Positions 44,267-52,570 of a DNA stretch of 64,000 nt are shown piece after piece (the first letter of the stretch is position 1; the number at the start of each line of letters is the position of its first letter). The notes under the pieces were generated by a model, which was not told where the DNA came from, did no database searches, and saw nothing but the letters and a program-made list of their open reading frames with translations. The stretch covers positions 29,907 through 93,906 of the forward strand of contig UXAT02000007.1 in NCBI GenBank assembly GCA_900609035.2. The letters are read 5' to 3'. Origin of the DNA: Candidatus Defluviicoccus seviourii. GTDB taxonomy: Bacteria > Pseudomonadota > Alphaproteobacteria > Rhodospirillales > Defluviicoccaceae. A program made the position numbers and the translations under genes.

Positions 44267-44533
44267 ACGAGTCTGGACCCTAAAACGCCTGATCGAAGAC
44301 GACGACACGCGTGAAATCCGCGCCGATCAGGTGAATAGGGTTAGGCGTATCCTGACCGCCTTGCTCAGCGCCGAGAACATGGAAGGCGTGGAAGGGCCGC
44401 CCGGTTGGCGCATTCACCAGCTTACGGGCGACCGCGCCGGTAGATGGAGCATTTCAGTTTCCGGCAACTGTCGCATCACGTTCGATCTGGTAAACGGCGA
44501 AATCTGCAGCTTGAATTTGGAGGACTACCACTG

Positions 44534-44839
44534 ATGAGCGAAGCGATCGAGAAGGTCGGTATGAAGCCTTGCCATCCGGGCGGGTTCATCCGCGCCGAGA
44601 TTCTGGACGAGCTCGGCCTCACCGTTTCCCGCGCCGCGGAGATTCTTGGCGTGCGCCGCGCCACCCTGTCCGATCTCGTGCACGAGAAAACGGCCCTGTC
44701 GCCGGAAATGGCGCTCAGGATCGAAAAGGCTTTCGGCGTGTCCATGGAGACCCTGCTGCGCATGCAGGCCTTCTATCACACCCACCTCATGCGGCAGCGG
44801 GAAAGCCAGGTTAACGTCAAGCGCTACCAACCGGCGTAG
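44534..44839 (+). CDS. higA: HigA antitoxin (XRE-family helix-turn-helix)
   Basis: This 101-residue antitoxin has a Cro/XRE helix-turn-helix preceded by the HigA signature HPGGFIRAEILDELGLTVSRA, then LGVRRATLSDLVHEK (recognition helix) and LSPEMALRIEKAFGVSMETLLRMQ. It neutralises HigB and represses its own promoter. It is intact, while the toxin gene before it is split by the insertion sequence. The start ATG overlaps the toxin stop. With higB's promoter now separated by 1.3 kb, expression may come from the element. Confidence 0.92.
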   Translation: MSEAIEKVGMKPCHPGGFIRAEILDELGLTVSRAAEILGVRRATLSDLVHEKTALSPEMALRIEKAFGVSMETLLRMQAFYHTHLMRQRESQVNVKRYQPA

Positions 44840-45149
44840 TGCTGAGGGTGGATACGGGCGGTGGCCTCGTCCGCCTGAAGCAGGCTGCCGGTAAGCGCAA
44901 CTGACGGCGAGAATCATCCGCCGGATTACGCTACGCTAATCGGAGCTACTTCGTGCTGGTAGTCTGCGCCCGCAAGCGCTTGATCGTCGCGAACACCATT
45001 GTCGCCCTCGGCGCCCCTTGGACCGAACGGCAGGCTCAACCTTAATGGTTGCTGCTCTAGCTGCGCACTCGGTCGAGTTCGAGAACGAGCATCGTTTCCT
45101 ACAAATACTTACGAATACGAGTATGCAACGTCCTTCCCAAAACCTACCC
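44840..45149. other. 310-bp gap after higA
   Basis: No gene was recognised. It includes the right copy of a short direct repeat (44915-44937) and a transition to AT-rich sequence from about 45050. Confidence 0.5.
44915..44937 (+). repeat. Short direct repeat flanking the higBA locus, right copy
   Basis: It matches 42842-42864 at 21 of 23 positions. It continues into a GGATTACGCTACGCTAATC sequence, an imperfect palindrome widespread near mobile DNA in proteobacteria. Confidence 0.6.
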
Positions 45150-46310
45150 CTATGGCGCTGAACGAGACGATGAATTGCCAGTATATGTACCGCTGCGTGG
45201 CCAAGTTCCAATGATTATGAACAAGAAAAACACCAGCATAATAATGACAAGAATTACTCTTGTCCCGATATTTGCTTCAATACCAATAAACGGTCTAAGC
45301 GCTAAGGGTCCCGAAAGCGTCAGGTAAACACTAGATCCTGCAACAACAATAAGGGGAAAGCTGCGCATCAGCAAATTAAATAAATCCTTTCCCTTTGGGT
45401 CAATACTAACGACTAGAAATACTACTCCGACTATCAAAATTGATGCTAATACATCTCCTCGTGTAGTAGATAAAAAGTCAGTTATCAACTGCATTTCGGC
45501 GACGAAATACCTATAACACAGTGGATAAAGCGCGAATGCGGCAACGCCATACTTAATTAATTCTATTGGCCGATCAATAGATTCGCTTGGCGAGGTCTTG
45601 AGAATTATGACACAAAGCATTGTTGACAACAGCAAAACATACGCGACAATTAATGCGACAAAAAGCTGAAGGGTCGTGAGTGTACTCATTGTCTCATCAA
45701 GAAGTCCCCAATTTCTCTGAATTGAAGACGTCATCGCAAGTCTAATATAGGTAGCATTGTCCAAGCCTAACAATTGTCTTTCGTCTAGGGGTGCGCCTAG
45801 ATCTATCCTCTCTATGTTCTTTGTCGCGCGCATACTAAGCGCGTGACGTTGTTTTTCTCTATCGTTAGCATCAACAACAGATTCAATATCGTTTCGAAGA
45901 GCGCGAGCTGCTTGCAGTGATCTCTCCGCATAAATGGGCTTCATAGTTGGAAATACTTTTGCTGACGACAAGTAATCTGCAATAGTTACGATGCTAACAA
46001 GAGCGACACCGAAAAGTATTGTCACAACCCAGTTATTCGAAATCCATGTAATAAATTCACTATCAAAAGCCTTACTTCTTATTACAATAAGAACTTGTCG
46101 AAAGCACAAGAATGACGCATACGCTGCAATCAAAAACGGCAACACCAAGAACACAAACTGCTGTGGAGCGTAACCGTAAAGAGCCAAGAAATTCTTAGTG
46201 TGAACAAATGTTGCCGCATAAAGCATCGGCGCGATAACAAGGGAATACGCGGTGGTAGTTAATAAAATTACCCAGAACATAGCACCCCCGTGCACCTTAG
46301 GTGACCGCAT
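45150..46310 (-). CDS. AT-rich polytopic membrane protein, unknown family
   Basis: This 386-residue protein has about nine hydrophobic segments: two or three in the first 130 residues, a soluble domain of about 90 residues (about 135-205, with many charged residues), then six more. The C-terminus is Ser/Arg-rich. No family was recognised. Base composition is strikingly AT-rich (many ATT, AAT and TTA codons) compared with neighbours, a strong sign of recent transfer. The start is uncertain: ATG at 46310, or ATG at 46280 just before the first membrane helix. Position between two toxin-antitoxin loci marks it as accessory. The 296 bases upstream hold nothing recognisable. Confidence 0.75.
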   Translation of the reverse strand: MRSPKVHGGAMFWVILLTTTAYSLVIAPMLYAATFVHTKNFLALYGYAPQQFVFLVLPFLIAAYASFLCFRQVLIVIRSKAFDSEFITWISNNWVVTILFGVALVSIVTIADYLSSAKVFPTMKPIYAERSLQAARALRNDIESVVDANDREKQRHALSMRATKNIERIDLGAPLDERQLLGLDNATYIRLAMTSSIQRNWGLLDETMSTLTTLQLFVALIVAYVLLLSTMLCVIILKTSPSESIDRPIELIKYGVAAFALYPLCYRYFVAEMQLITDFLSTTRGDVLASILIVGVVFLVVSIDPKGKDLFNLLMRSFPLIVVAGSSVYLTLSGPLALRPFIGIEANIGTRVILVIIMLVFFLFIIIGTWPRSGTYTGNSSSRSAP

Positions 46311-46606
46311 CGTCTTGGCTAAGACAACTGCGCGCTGTGCAGTTCATCCGATTTCACTTCTGCTGTCAGCAGGGTTCGCACACCGTAAGAAGCTTGCGGT
46401 GCAATGGAACTCGGGCTAACCGGAGTATCGAAAATCCAGACATTCCGACACGCGGTGGATAAATTTGACCCGAGATCTCTCATCGTTGGCTTTCCCGCGT
46501 GGGTAAGGATGACCCAAAGGCTTTCGAAATACAAGGAGGTTGCCGTCCGCTTCTCAAGTGCAGCATTCGCCTGACGCGGGCTGCATTTTCATGTGAGATG
46601 CCGCTC

Positions 46607-46879
46607 TCACGACCGCCGGCCGTGGAGGACGCGGACAATCAAGATTCCATCAGGCCGGGTGATGTAGGCAATCATGTGCGCTTGGCAGGGATGCAGCCGC
46701 ACCGGCGGGTCGAACTCCTTGCGCTCGCGGGCCAGCAGCGGGTTTTCAGCCAGGAGTTCGAAAGCCTTGACCAGACCCTCGTGATAGCGCTCCGCCTGGT
46801 CGATGCCGAACGCCGCCGCGCCTTGCACGTAAATGTCGATGATGTCCTGGTCGGCCTGAAGGGTTGTCCTGTACTTCAC
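46607..46879 (-). CDS. parE: ParE/RelE-family toxin
   Basis: This 90-residue toxin has the ParE fold signature: KYRTTLQADQDIIDIY, a helical middle (GLVKAFELLAENPLLARE), PPVRLHPCQAHMIAYI and the final ILIVRVLHGRR. ParE proteins poison DNA gyrase. It follows the ParD gene with a 4-base overlap (ATGA), the typical antitoxin-first order. All visible family landmarks are intact. Confidence 0.9.
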   Translation of the reverse strand: MKYRTTLQADQDIIDIYVQGAAAFGIDQAERYHEGLVKAFELLAENPLLARERKEFDPPVRLHPCQAHMIAYITRPDGILIVRVLHGRRS

Positions 46880-47127
46880 GAAACCCGCGCGGCTTTTGCC
46901 TTCTGCCGCGCGGCCTTGAGCAGATCGTCGATGGTCCGCTCACTGACGCCGCTTTCCAGCCCCTTCGTCAGGAGCGCTTGCAGCTCGGCGAGTGTGTCCG
47001 CGCGCTCCTGATCGCGCCGGATGAGATCGCGCACATAGTCGCTCGCATTGCTGTAGCGTCCGGTTCGCGCCTGCGTTTCCACCCAATCCTTCATCGCATC
47101 GGGCAGCGAGATGTTCATCGTCGCCAT
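46876..47127 (-). CDS. parD: ParD-family antitoxin (ribbon-helix-helix)
   Basis: This 83-residue antitoxin has an N-terminal ribbon-helix-helix DNA-binding domain (MNISLPDAMKDWVETQ, YSNASDYVRDLIRRD) and a C-terminal toxin-wrapping helix. The ATG at 47127 has AGGAGGTG upstream, which excludes the longer frame to 47175. A palindromic operator lies 20 bases upstream of the start. Confidence 0.92.
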   Translation of the reverse strand: MATMNISLPDAMKDWVETQARTGRYSNASDYVRDLIRRDQERADTLAELQALLTKGLESGVSERTIDDLLKAARQKAKAARVS

Positions 47128-47147
47128 GGCTGCACCTCCTGTACTCA

Positions 47148-47166
47148 TTTGGCAATCTTTGCCAAA
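47148..47166. promoter_or_regulatory. Palindromic operator of parDE
   Basis: Perfect 8-bp arms TTTGGCAA and TTGCCAAA are separated by TCT, located just upstream of the parD ribosome binding site. This is the expected place for autorepression by a ParD dimer or the ParDE complex. Confidence 0.7.
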
Positions 47167-47206
47167 CTCTGTCAAGCAAAGGTCGTCCGCCAGCGGGCGC
47201 TACGCT

Positions 47207-47671
47207 TCAGCGCTCGTAAAGCCCGGTCAGCGTCGCCTCGGCGAGCACCTGCTGTGCGCAGACGCGCTCGACGTCGCGGCAGTGCGGGATGTCGGCGAGC
47301 TTCAGGCTGGCGACGCCCAGCGCAAAGAGGCGGAAGTGGTAATGGTGCGCGCCGTGCCCCTTGGGCGGGCACGGGCCGCCGTAGCCGGCGCGGTTGAAGT
47401 CGCTGATCGCCTGGCGGACCATACCGGTGCGGGCGTTACGCGGATAGCCCGCGTCCAGATGCGTCGTCTCGGCCGGAAGATCGAAGATCGCCCAGTGATA
47501 CCAGGTGCCGACGGGCGCATCGGGATCGCTGCAGATGAGCGCGAAGCTGCGGGTGCCGGCCGGTGCGCCCGACCACTTCAGCGGCGGCGAAAGGTCCTTG
47601 CCCTCGCAGGTGTAGAACACCGGGATCCGTTCGCCGTGCTGGAATGCCGGGCTGGTTAACGTCAGCGTCAT
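47207..47671 (-). CDS. YbhB/YbcL-type PEBP (Raf kinase inhibitor-like) protein
   Basis: This 154-residue protein of the phosphatidylethanolamine-binding fold has the two hallmark motifs SDPDAPVGTWYHW and GGPCPPKGHGAHHYHF, which line the anion pocket. Bacterial members have no settled function. The ATG at 47671 has AAGGAGGACG upstream. It is divergent from pcm across 119 bases. Confidence 0.88.
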   Translation of the reverse strand: MTLTLTSPAFQHGERIPVFYTCEGKDLSPPLKWSGAPAGTRSFALICSDPDAPVGTWYHWAIFDLPAETTHLDAGYPRNARTGMVRQAISDFNRAGYGGPCPPKGHGAHHYHFRLFALGVASLKLADIPHCRDVERVCAQQVLAEATLTGLYER

Positions 47672-47790
47672 CGCGTCCTCCTTCCTTCGTTGCGCGCCTT
47701 GTCCCGATCTGCGGCCGGGATAGCCCCCATTCCAAGCTTGACCAACCGGCGCCGCCTTCGCAAGCTGCTGCGCGAAGAAGGGGCGCCGGA

Positions 47791-48492
47791 ATGACCACCG
47801 CCGATGCTGCCGAGCTGATGCCCGATACGCCGGAGCGGCAACGGGCGCATCAGCGCCTGCTCGATGAGATCGCGGCCGAAGCGGCGGCGACCGCGAGCTG
47901 GACCGGCCGGCAGCACTTTTCCGCACCGGTGATGGCGGCGCTGGCCAAGGTCCGGCGCGATGCGTTCGTCTTGCCCGCCGAATGGCCGTTCGCCTACGAA
48001 AACCGGCCGCTCGGCATCGGCCATGGCCAGACGATCTCCCAGCCCTATATCGTCGCCTTGATGACGGATCTGCTCGATTTGACGGTGGATGACCGCGTGC
48101 TCGAAATCGGCACCGGCTGCGGCTATCAGGCGGCGGTGCTGGCGCTGTTGGCGGCGCGGGTCTACACGGTCGAGGTCGTGCCCGAGCTTGCCGCCGCGGC
48201 GCGGCTCCGCCTCGCCCAGCTCGGCTACGAGAACGTCGAGACGCGGGCCGGCGATGGCTGGCGCGGCTGGCCGGAGGCGGCGCCATTCGATGCCGTCATC
48301 GTCACCGCGGCACCGACCGAGGTGCCGGCCGAACTGGTGAAGCAGTTGAAGCCGGGTGGCCGCCTCGTCATCCCGATCGGTCCCCGTTACGACACGCAAA
48401 CGCTTTACCGCTGCGTCAAGCGTGCCGACGGCACGCTGGCGATGGAGGAGAAGCTGCCGGTCGCGTTCGTGCCGATGATCCGGCCGAACTGA
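47791..48492 (+). CDS. pcm: Protein-L-isoaspartate O-methyltransferase
   Basis: This 233-residue repair methyltransferase acts on isoaspartyl residues in aged proteins. SAM-binding motif I is VLEIGTGCGYQAAVLA. The preceding IGHGQTISQPYIVALM stretch and the later GDGWRGWPEAAPFDAVIVTAA are diagnostic of PCMT. The chosen ATG at 47791 gives a family-like N-terminus. The frame is open to 47563 but the extension is a shadow of the PEBP gene. Confidence 0.92.
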   Translation: MTTADAAELMPDTPERQRAHQRLLDEIAAEAAATASWTGRQHFSAPVMAALAKVRRDAFVLPAEWPFAYENRPLGIGHGQTISQPYIVALMTDLLDLTVDDRVLEIGTGCGYQAAVLALLAARVYTVEVVPELAAAARLRLAQLGYENVETRAGDGWRGWPEAAPFDAVIVTAAPTEVPAELVKQLKPGGRLVIPIGPRYDTQTLYRCVKRADGTLAMEEKLPVAFVPMIRPN

Positions 48493-48524
48493 CGCCTTCG
48501 CAGCGAGAACCTGAGCGCGCGACC

Positions 48525-51050
48525 ATGCACCTGCCCATCAGCAAGCCGTTTGCACCGCCGCCGCGCCCGTCCGGACGCGTGATCGCCGTGCTCGGGCCGA
48601 CCAATACCGGCAAGACCTACCTCGCCATGGAGCGGATGCTGGGCTTCCGCTCCGGAATGATCGGCTTTCCCTTGCGCCTGCTGGCGCGCGAAAACTACGA
48701 CCGCGCCGTGGCGATCAAGGGCCAAGAGGCGGTCGCGCTCATCACCGGCGAGGAGAAGATCTGCCCTCCCGCCGCGCGCTATTTCCTGTGCACCGTTGAA
48801 TCGATGCCGCTCTCGCGCGAGGTCGCTTTCCTTGCCGTCGACGAGATCCAGATGTGCGCCGATCCGGAGCGTGGTCACATCTTCACCGATCGCCTGCTGC
48901 ATGCCCGCGGCAGCGAGGAGACGATGTTCATGGGCGCGGAGACGATCCGCCCGCTCCTGCGCCGGCTGCTGCCGGAGATCGAGATCGTCGAGCGGCCGCG
49001 CTTCTCTCGCCTCGCTGCGGCCGGCACGGCGAAGCTCTCGCGGCTGCCGCCGCGCTCGGCGATCGTCGCTTTCAGTGCCGCCGATGTTTACGCGATTGCC
49101 GAGCTGATCCGCCGCGAGCGGGGCGGCACCGCGATCGTGCTCGGTGCCTTGAGCCCGCGTACGCGCAATGCCCAGGTCGCGCTCTATCAGGCCGGCGATG
49201 TCGACTACCTGGTTGCGACGGATGCGATCGGCATGGGCCTCAATATGCTGATTGATCACATCGCCTTCGCGGCGACCCGCAAGTTCGACGGTCGCACGGC
49301 GCGCGCGCTCACGGCGGCCGAACTCGCGCAGATCGCCGGCCGCGCCGGCCGCTATACCCGCGACGGGACGTTTGGCACCACCGGCGGCATCGGAGCGCTC
49401 GACGCCGAAACGACCGAGCGGATCGAGAACCACCGCTTCGAGCCGCTGCCGGCGCTTTCCTGGCGGTCGAGCGCGCTGTCGTTCCGCTCACTTGCGGCTC
49501 TGAAGGCGAGCCTGGCACAGCCGCCGCAGCGGCCGGGCCTGGTCCGCGCGCGCACCGCCGATGACGAGTTCGTGCTGGCGGCACTCGCGCGCGACCCCGA
49601 GATCTGCGCCCTTGCCCACGGTGAGCAGGCCGTGCGGCTGTTGTGGGAGGTCTGCCAGATCCCCGACTTCGGCAAGGTCGCGAGCGATGCGCACGCGCGG
49701 CTGGTCGGCCGGATCTACCGCTCACTCGCCGCACCGCCGGGCCGGCTGCCGACCGACTGGGTCGCCCGCCAGGTCGAGCGGATCAACCGCACGGATGGCG
49801 ATCTCGAGACCCTGATGCAACGGATCGCCAACATCCGCATCTGGACCTACGTCGCGCAGCGGCCGGACTGGCTCGCCGACGCCGCCCATTGGCAGGAGCG
49901 GACGCGCGCCATCGAGGACGGCCTGTCCGACGCCCTGCACGAGCGCCTGGTGCAGCGGTTCGTCGATCGCCGCACGGCCTCCCTTTACGGCCGGCTCAAG
50001 GACCGGCAGCAGCTGGTGGCGAGCGTGACGGCGGCGGACGATGTGCTGGTCGAGGGGCATTTCGTCGGCACGCTTGCGGGCTTTCGCTTCGCTGCCGATG
50101 CGAGCGTGGGCGGAGCGGCTGGCAACGCTCAGCGCGTCGTCAATGCGGCCGCGCTGAAGGCGCTGCGCTCCGAAGTTGCCGCGCGCGTCCGCCGCCTCGA
50201 AGAGGCCGATGATGAGGCGTTCGCGCTCGATGGCAACGGCGTGATCCACTGGCAGGACGCGGCGGTCGGCCGCCTGGTGGCGGGTGCCGAAATCCTCCGG
50301 CCGCGTGCACTGCCGCTGGCGAGCGAGCTCTTGGAGCCGGCCGAGCGCGAGCGCCTGCGCCGCCGCCTCGATGATTTCGTCGGCAACCGGTTTAGCCACG
50401 CGCTCGCGCCCCTGTTCGCGGCGCGGCCGGAAGCGCACTCGGCGGCGGTGCGCGGGCTCCTCTATCAGGTCAGCGAGAGCCTGGGCTCGATCCCGAAACG
50501 CGCGGTCGCGACGCAGCTGCGCGCGCTCTCCGGCACCGACCGCCAGGCGCTCGAGGCGCTCGGGCTGCGGATCGGCGGTGTCTGCGTCTTCTTTCCGGCG
50601 CTGATGAAGGCGCGCGCACTCACGGTGCGGGCGCTCGCATGGTCGGCGTTCGTCGGCCGGCCGCCGCCGGTGACACCGGAGCGGACCTCGGTGCCGGTCA
50701 CCAGCCTGGACGACTGGCCGCTCGCTGAAGCCCTCGGCTACCTGCGGCTCGGGCCGCGCGCCATCCGGATCGACATCTGCGAGCGGCTGTTCATGAAGGC
50801 GCGTGCGCTGGCGCGGACGGAAGCTGCGTTCGCACCAGGCACGCTCAGCGCCCTTGCCGGCTGCACCGCCCATGAGCTGCCGGCCGTCCTGGCCGCGCTG
50901 GGCTGCCGCATCGAGCACCGCGCCGGTGGCATGCACCTGTTGATGCCGCGGCGGGGCAACCGCAAACGGACGCAGCCAAAGCCCGAAGGCGAGCCGATCG
51001 CCCCCGATTCCCCGTTCGCCCGGCTCAAGCAGATGGTCGCAGCGCAGTGA
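48525..51050 (+). CDS. SUV3-like DExH-box RNA helicase
   Basis: This 841-residue helicase resembles mitochondrial SUV3, the degradosome helicase. Walker A GPTNTGKT is at 24-31, a DEIQ Walker B at 106-109, and SAT-equivalent motifs follow. Domain 2 has TDAIGMGLNMLI and the QIAGRAGRY motif VI. A long C-terminal region of unknown fold with many Arg and Ala ends in a basic tail. It is widespread in alphaproteobacteria and is usually followed by the S4 gene, as here (GTGA overlap at 51047). RNA turnover is inferred from homology. Confidence 0.9.
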   Translation: MHLPISKPFAPPPRPSGRVIAVLGPTNTGKTYLAMERMLGFRSGMIGFPLRLLARENYDRAVAIKGQEAVALITGEEKICPPAARYFLCTVESMPLSREVAFLAVDEIQMCADPERGHIFTDRLLHARGSEETMFMGAETIRPLLRRLLPEIEIVERPRFSRLAAAGTAKLSRLPPRSAIVAFSAADVYAIAELIRRERGGTAIVLGALSPRTRNAQVALYQAGDVDYLVATDAIGMGLNMLIDHIAFAATRKFDGRTARALTAAELAQIAGRAGRYTRDGTFGTTGGIGALDAETTERIENHRFEPLPALSWRSSALSFRSLAALKASLAQPPQRPGLVRARTADDEFVLAALARDPEICALAHGEQAVRLLWEVCQIPDFGKVASDAHARLVGRIYRSLAAPPGRLPTDWVARQVERINRTDGDLETLMQRIANIRIWTYVAQRPDWLADAAHWQERTRAIEDGLSDALHERLVQRFVDRRTASLYGRLKDRQQLVASVTAADDVLVEGHFVGTLAGFRFAADASVGGAAGNAQRVVNAAALKALRSEVAARVRRLEEADDEAFALDGNGVIHWQDAAVGRLVAGAEILRPRALPLASELLEPAERERLRRRLDDFVGNRFSHALAPLFAARPEAHSAAVRGLLYQVSESLGSIPKRAVATQLRALSGTDRQALEALGLRIGGVCVFFPALMKARALTVRALAWSAFVGRPPPVTPERTSVPVTSLDDWPLAEALGYLRLGPRAIRIDICERLFMKARALARTEAAFAPGTLSALAGCTAHELPAVLAALGCRIEHRAGGMHLLMPRRGNRKRTQPKPEGEPIAPDSPFARLKQMVAAQ

Positions 51051-51349
51051 GCGAAGCCGGCATGCGGCTCGACAAGTGGCTGTGGGTCGCCCGCTTCGCC
51101 AAGAGCCGCACCCTCGCGAGCGCGCTGTGCACGGAAGGCCGGGTGCGCATCAACGGCCGGCCGACCACCAAGCCGCACGCTCCGGTCAGGCCGGGCGACG
51201 TGCTCGTTTTTGCGCACCCTTCCGGCGTCCGCTCGATCGAAATTGTCGCCTGGGCACCGCGCCGCGTGGGCGCCGCCGAGGCGAGAAAGCTCTACACCGA
51301 CCTTGCCGTTGAAGCCGTTCCCGCAACGGCCGAAAACGGCCGGGGTTGA
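51047..51349 (+). CDS. S4-domain RNA-binding protein (Hsp15-like)
   Basis: This 100-residue protein is an S4 domain with MRLDKWLWVARFAKSRTLA and VRINGRPTTKPHAPVRPGD, as in heat-shock protein Hsp15, which rescues stalled 50S-nascent chain complexes. The GTG start overlaps the helicase stop by four bases, pointing to coupled RNA functions. Confidence 0.9.
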   Translation: MSEAGMRLDKWLWVARFAKSRTLASALCTEGRVRINGRPTTKPHAPVRPGDVLVFAHPSGVRSIEIVAWAPRRVGAAEARKLYTDLAVEAVPATAENGRG

Positions 51350-51384
51350 GCGCCGGCCGCAGGGTGTGCTAGGAGCTGGAGAGA

Positions 51385-51858
51385 ATGCTCGATCGTTTGC
51401 TTGCCCTGTTTGGCGATCTCCGGCCGCCGCAGCCGGAGGTGAGCGGTGCGCAGGCAGTGCAGCGGTCGGCAGCAGCGTTGATGGTCCTCGCAGCGGAACT
51501 CGACGGCCAATTCGGATATCAGGAACGGGAAACCGTGCTGGGGATTCTCAGCAGCAAGTACGACCTGCCGCGCGCCGATGCCGAACGACTCGTTGCGGAG
51601 GCGGGAGCTGCTGCTGCAGCCTCGACCGACCTGTTTGGCCTGACCCGGGATATCACCGCTGAAGTGGCGTTCGAGGATCGCGCCGCGATCGTCGAAATGC
51701 TGTGGGAGGTCGCCTACGCCGACGGCACGCTGCACGACTATGAGGCGAACCTGGTCCGGCGCGTCGCTGGACTATTACATGTGAGCGATCACGATAGCGG
51801 CGCCGCGCGCCGCAGGGTGCTTGAGCGTCGGCGGGCGAATCCGCCCGCTCCCGACTAG
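51385..51858 (+). CDS. TerB-like helical protein
   Basis: This 157-residue protein matches the TerB/DUF533-type helical fold, with the acidic metal-site-like stretches [14 protein letters not shown] and [19 protein letters not shown]. The family is named for tellurite resistance, but chromosomal members like this have no known role. GGAGCTGGAGAG precedes the ATG. It lies between the S4 gene and fdxA. Confidence 0.85.
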   Translation: MLDRLLALFGDLRPPQPEVSGAQAVQRSAAALMVLAAELDGQFGYQERETVLGILSSKYDLPRADAERLVAEAGAAAAASTDLFGLTRDITAEVAFEDRAAIVEMLWEVAYADGTLHDYEANLVRRVAGLLHVSDHDSGAARRRVLERRRANPPAPD

Positions 51859-51901
51859 AAAACTACCGCCGGGTCACCCGTTCTGCTTACGGAGAGGATC
51901 G

Positions 51902-52234
51902 ATGACTTACATCGTCACGGAAAATTGCATCAAGTGCAAGTACATGGACTGCGTTGAGGTGTGTCCCGTCGACTGTTTCTATGAAGGCGAGAACATGCTG
52001 GTGATCCACCCCGACGAGTGCATCGACTGCGGTGTGTGCGAACCGGAGTGCCCGGCCGAGGCCATCGTTCCCGATACCGAGCCGAACCTGGAGAAGTGGC
52101 TCACCCTCAACACGGATCTGGCCAAGATCTGGCCCAACATCACGCGCAAGGGCACGCCGCCTGCAGACGCCGACGAATGGAACGGCAAGCCGGATAAGGA
52201 AGGACTGTTGAGCCGCAACCCTGGCGGTCAGTGA
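51902..52234 (+). CDS. fdxA: Seven-iron ferredoxin FdxA
   Basis: This 110-residue electron carrier has Cys residues at 9, 12, 17, 21 and 25 ([17 protein letters not shown]) and at 40, 43, 46 and 50 ([11 protein letters not shown]). They are arranged for one 3Fe-4S and one 4Fe-4S cluster. A C-terminal extension of about 50 residues ([16 protein letters not shown]) is typical of the alphaproteobacterial FdxA. GGAGAGG lies before the ATG at 51902. FdxA followed by carD is a conserved pair. Confidence 0.95.
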   Translation: MTYIVTENCIKCKYMDCVEVCPVDCFYEGENMLVIHPDECIDCGVCEPECPAEAIVPDTEPNLEKWLTLNTDLAKIWPNITRKGTPPADADEWNGKPDKEGLLSRNPGGQ

Positions 52235-52285
52235 TCGGCCTTGCCGCCCGCCGTTTGCCGCGTGCGGCCTGCAAGAGGGCCGCGG

Positions 52286-52305
52286 GCGCGCGCGTGCGCG
52301 CTTTT
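52286..52305 (+). terminator. Probable terminator of fdxA
   Basis: A 6-bp GCGCGC / GCGCGC stem with a 4-nt loop is followed by TTTT, about 50 bases after the fdxA stop. The alternating sequence allows several registers, so its strength is uncertain. Confidence 0.45.
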
Positions 52306-52570
52306 GATCATGGCCCTATAGCACGAATGGGACGTGTACGAACGCCGTCATTGATGTTATAGTTCGGAATGCTGATCTATGGATCTCCCCCGCGGTCCTC
52401 GTCAGGAGGGGCGAAGCCGCGCCAGCACCGAGTGGGGAATACAACCTTATCACGTTGAGAGTCAGTCGTCTCGTCAACCTGCTTCGTCACCGCGCTGAAG
52501 GGAAGGAGGAGTGCTGTGTTTACGGGCAGAGAGGCGTTTGACTTGAGCGAGCGGAGAGAGAAAAAGATAA
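52306..52570. other. Intergenic region upstream of carD
   Basis: Together with the terminator it makes a 336-bp gap between fdxA and carD. A TTGATGTTATAGTT segment near 52352-52365 could belong to the carD promoter, but no -35/-10 pair with good spacing was found. No gene is evident. Confidence 0.4.

Larger units (their letters stand above)
42977..44280 (+). mobile_element. IS5-family (IS427-like) insertion sequence with a VOC passenger gene
   Basis: The element is 1304 bp. Terminal inverted repeats start GGGTCCA on both ends (left 42977-42994, right 44263-44280), with 15 of 18 positions matching. TA dinucleotides flank it at 42975-42976 and 44281-44282, the usual target duplication of this group. 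The ends are confirmed independently, because removing the element plus one TA restores the higB reading frame. It encodes, from left to right, a VOC-fold protein and a two-frame DDE transposase. A transposase alone would need only about 850 bp. Confidence 0.9.
42944..44534 (+). pseudogene. higB: HigB (RelE-family) toxin gene interrupted by an insertion sequence
   Basis: HigB is an mRNA-cleaving ribosome-dependent toxin. The 5' fragment is 42944-42976: GTG start with AGGA before it, encoding V-K-I-R-T-V-S-H-R-G-L. The 3' fragment is 44283-44534, beginning K-R-L-I-E-D-D-D and containing RADQVNRVRRILTAL, GWRIHQLTGDRAG, WSISVSGNCRITF and the final LEDYH typical of HigB. Joined without the insertion and one TA copy, they give an unbroken 94-residue frame of normal length. 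As it stands the first fragment runs into a stop inside the element. The stop overlaps the higA start (TGATG). A 3' remnant starting at an internal ATG/GTG is unlikely to be active. Confidence 0.9.

Noticed and set aside
46319..46534. Minus-strand frame of 71 codons upstream of the AT-rich membrane protein gene
   Set aside because: No ribosome binding site or family similarity was seen, and its composition does not match either neighbour.
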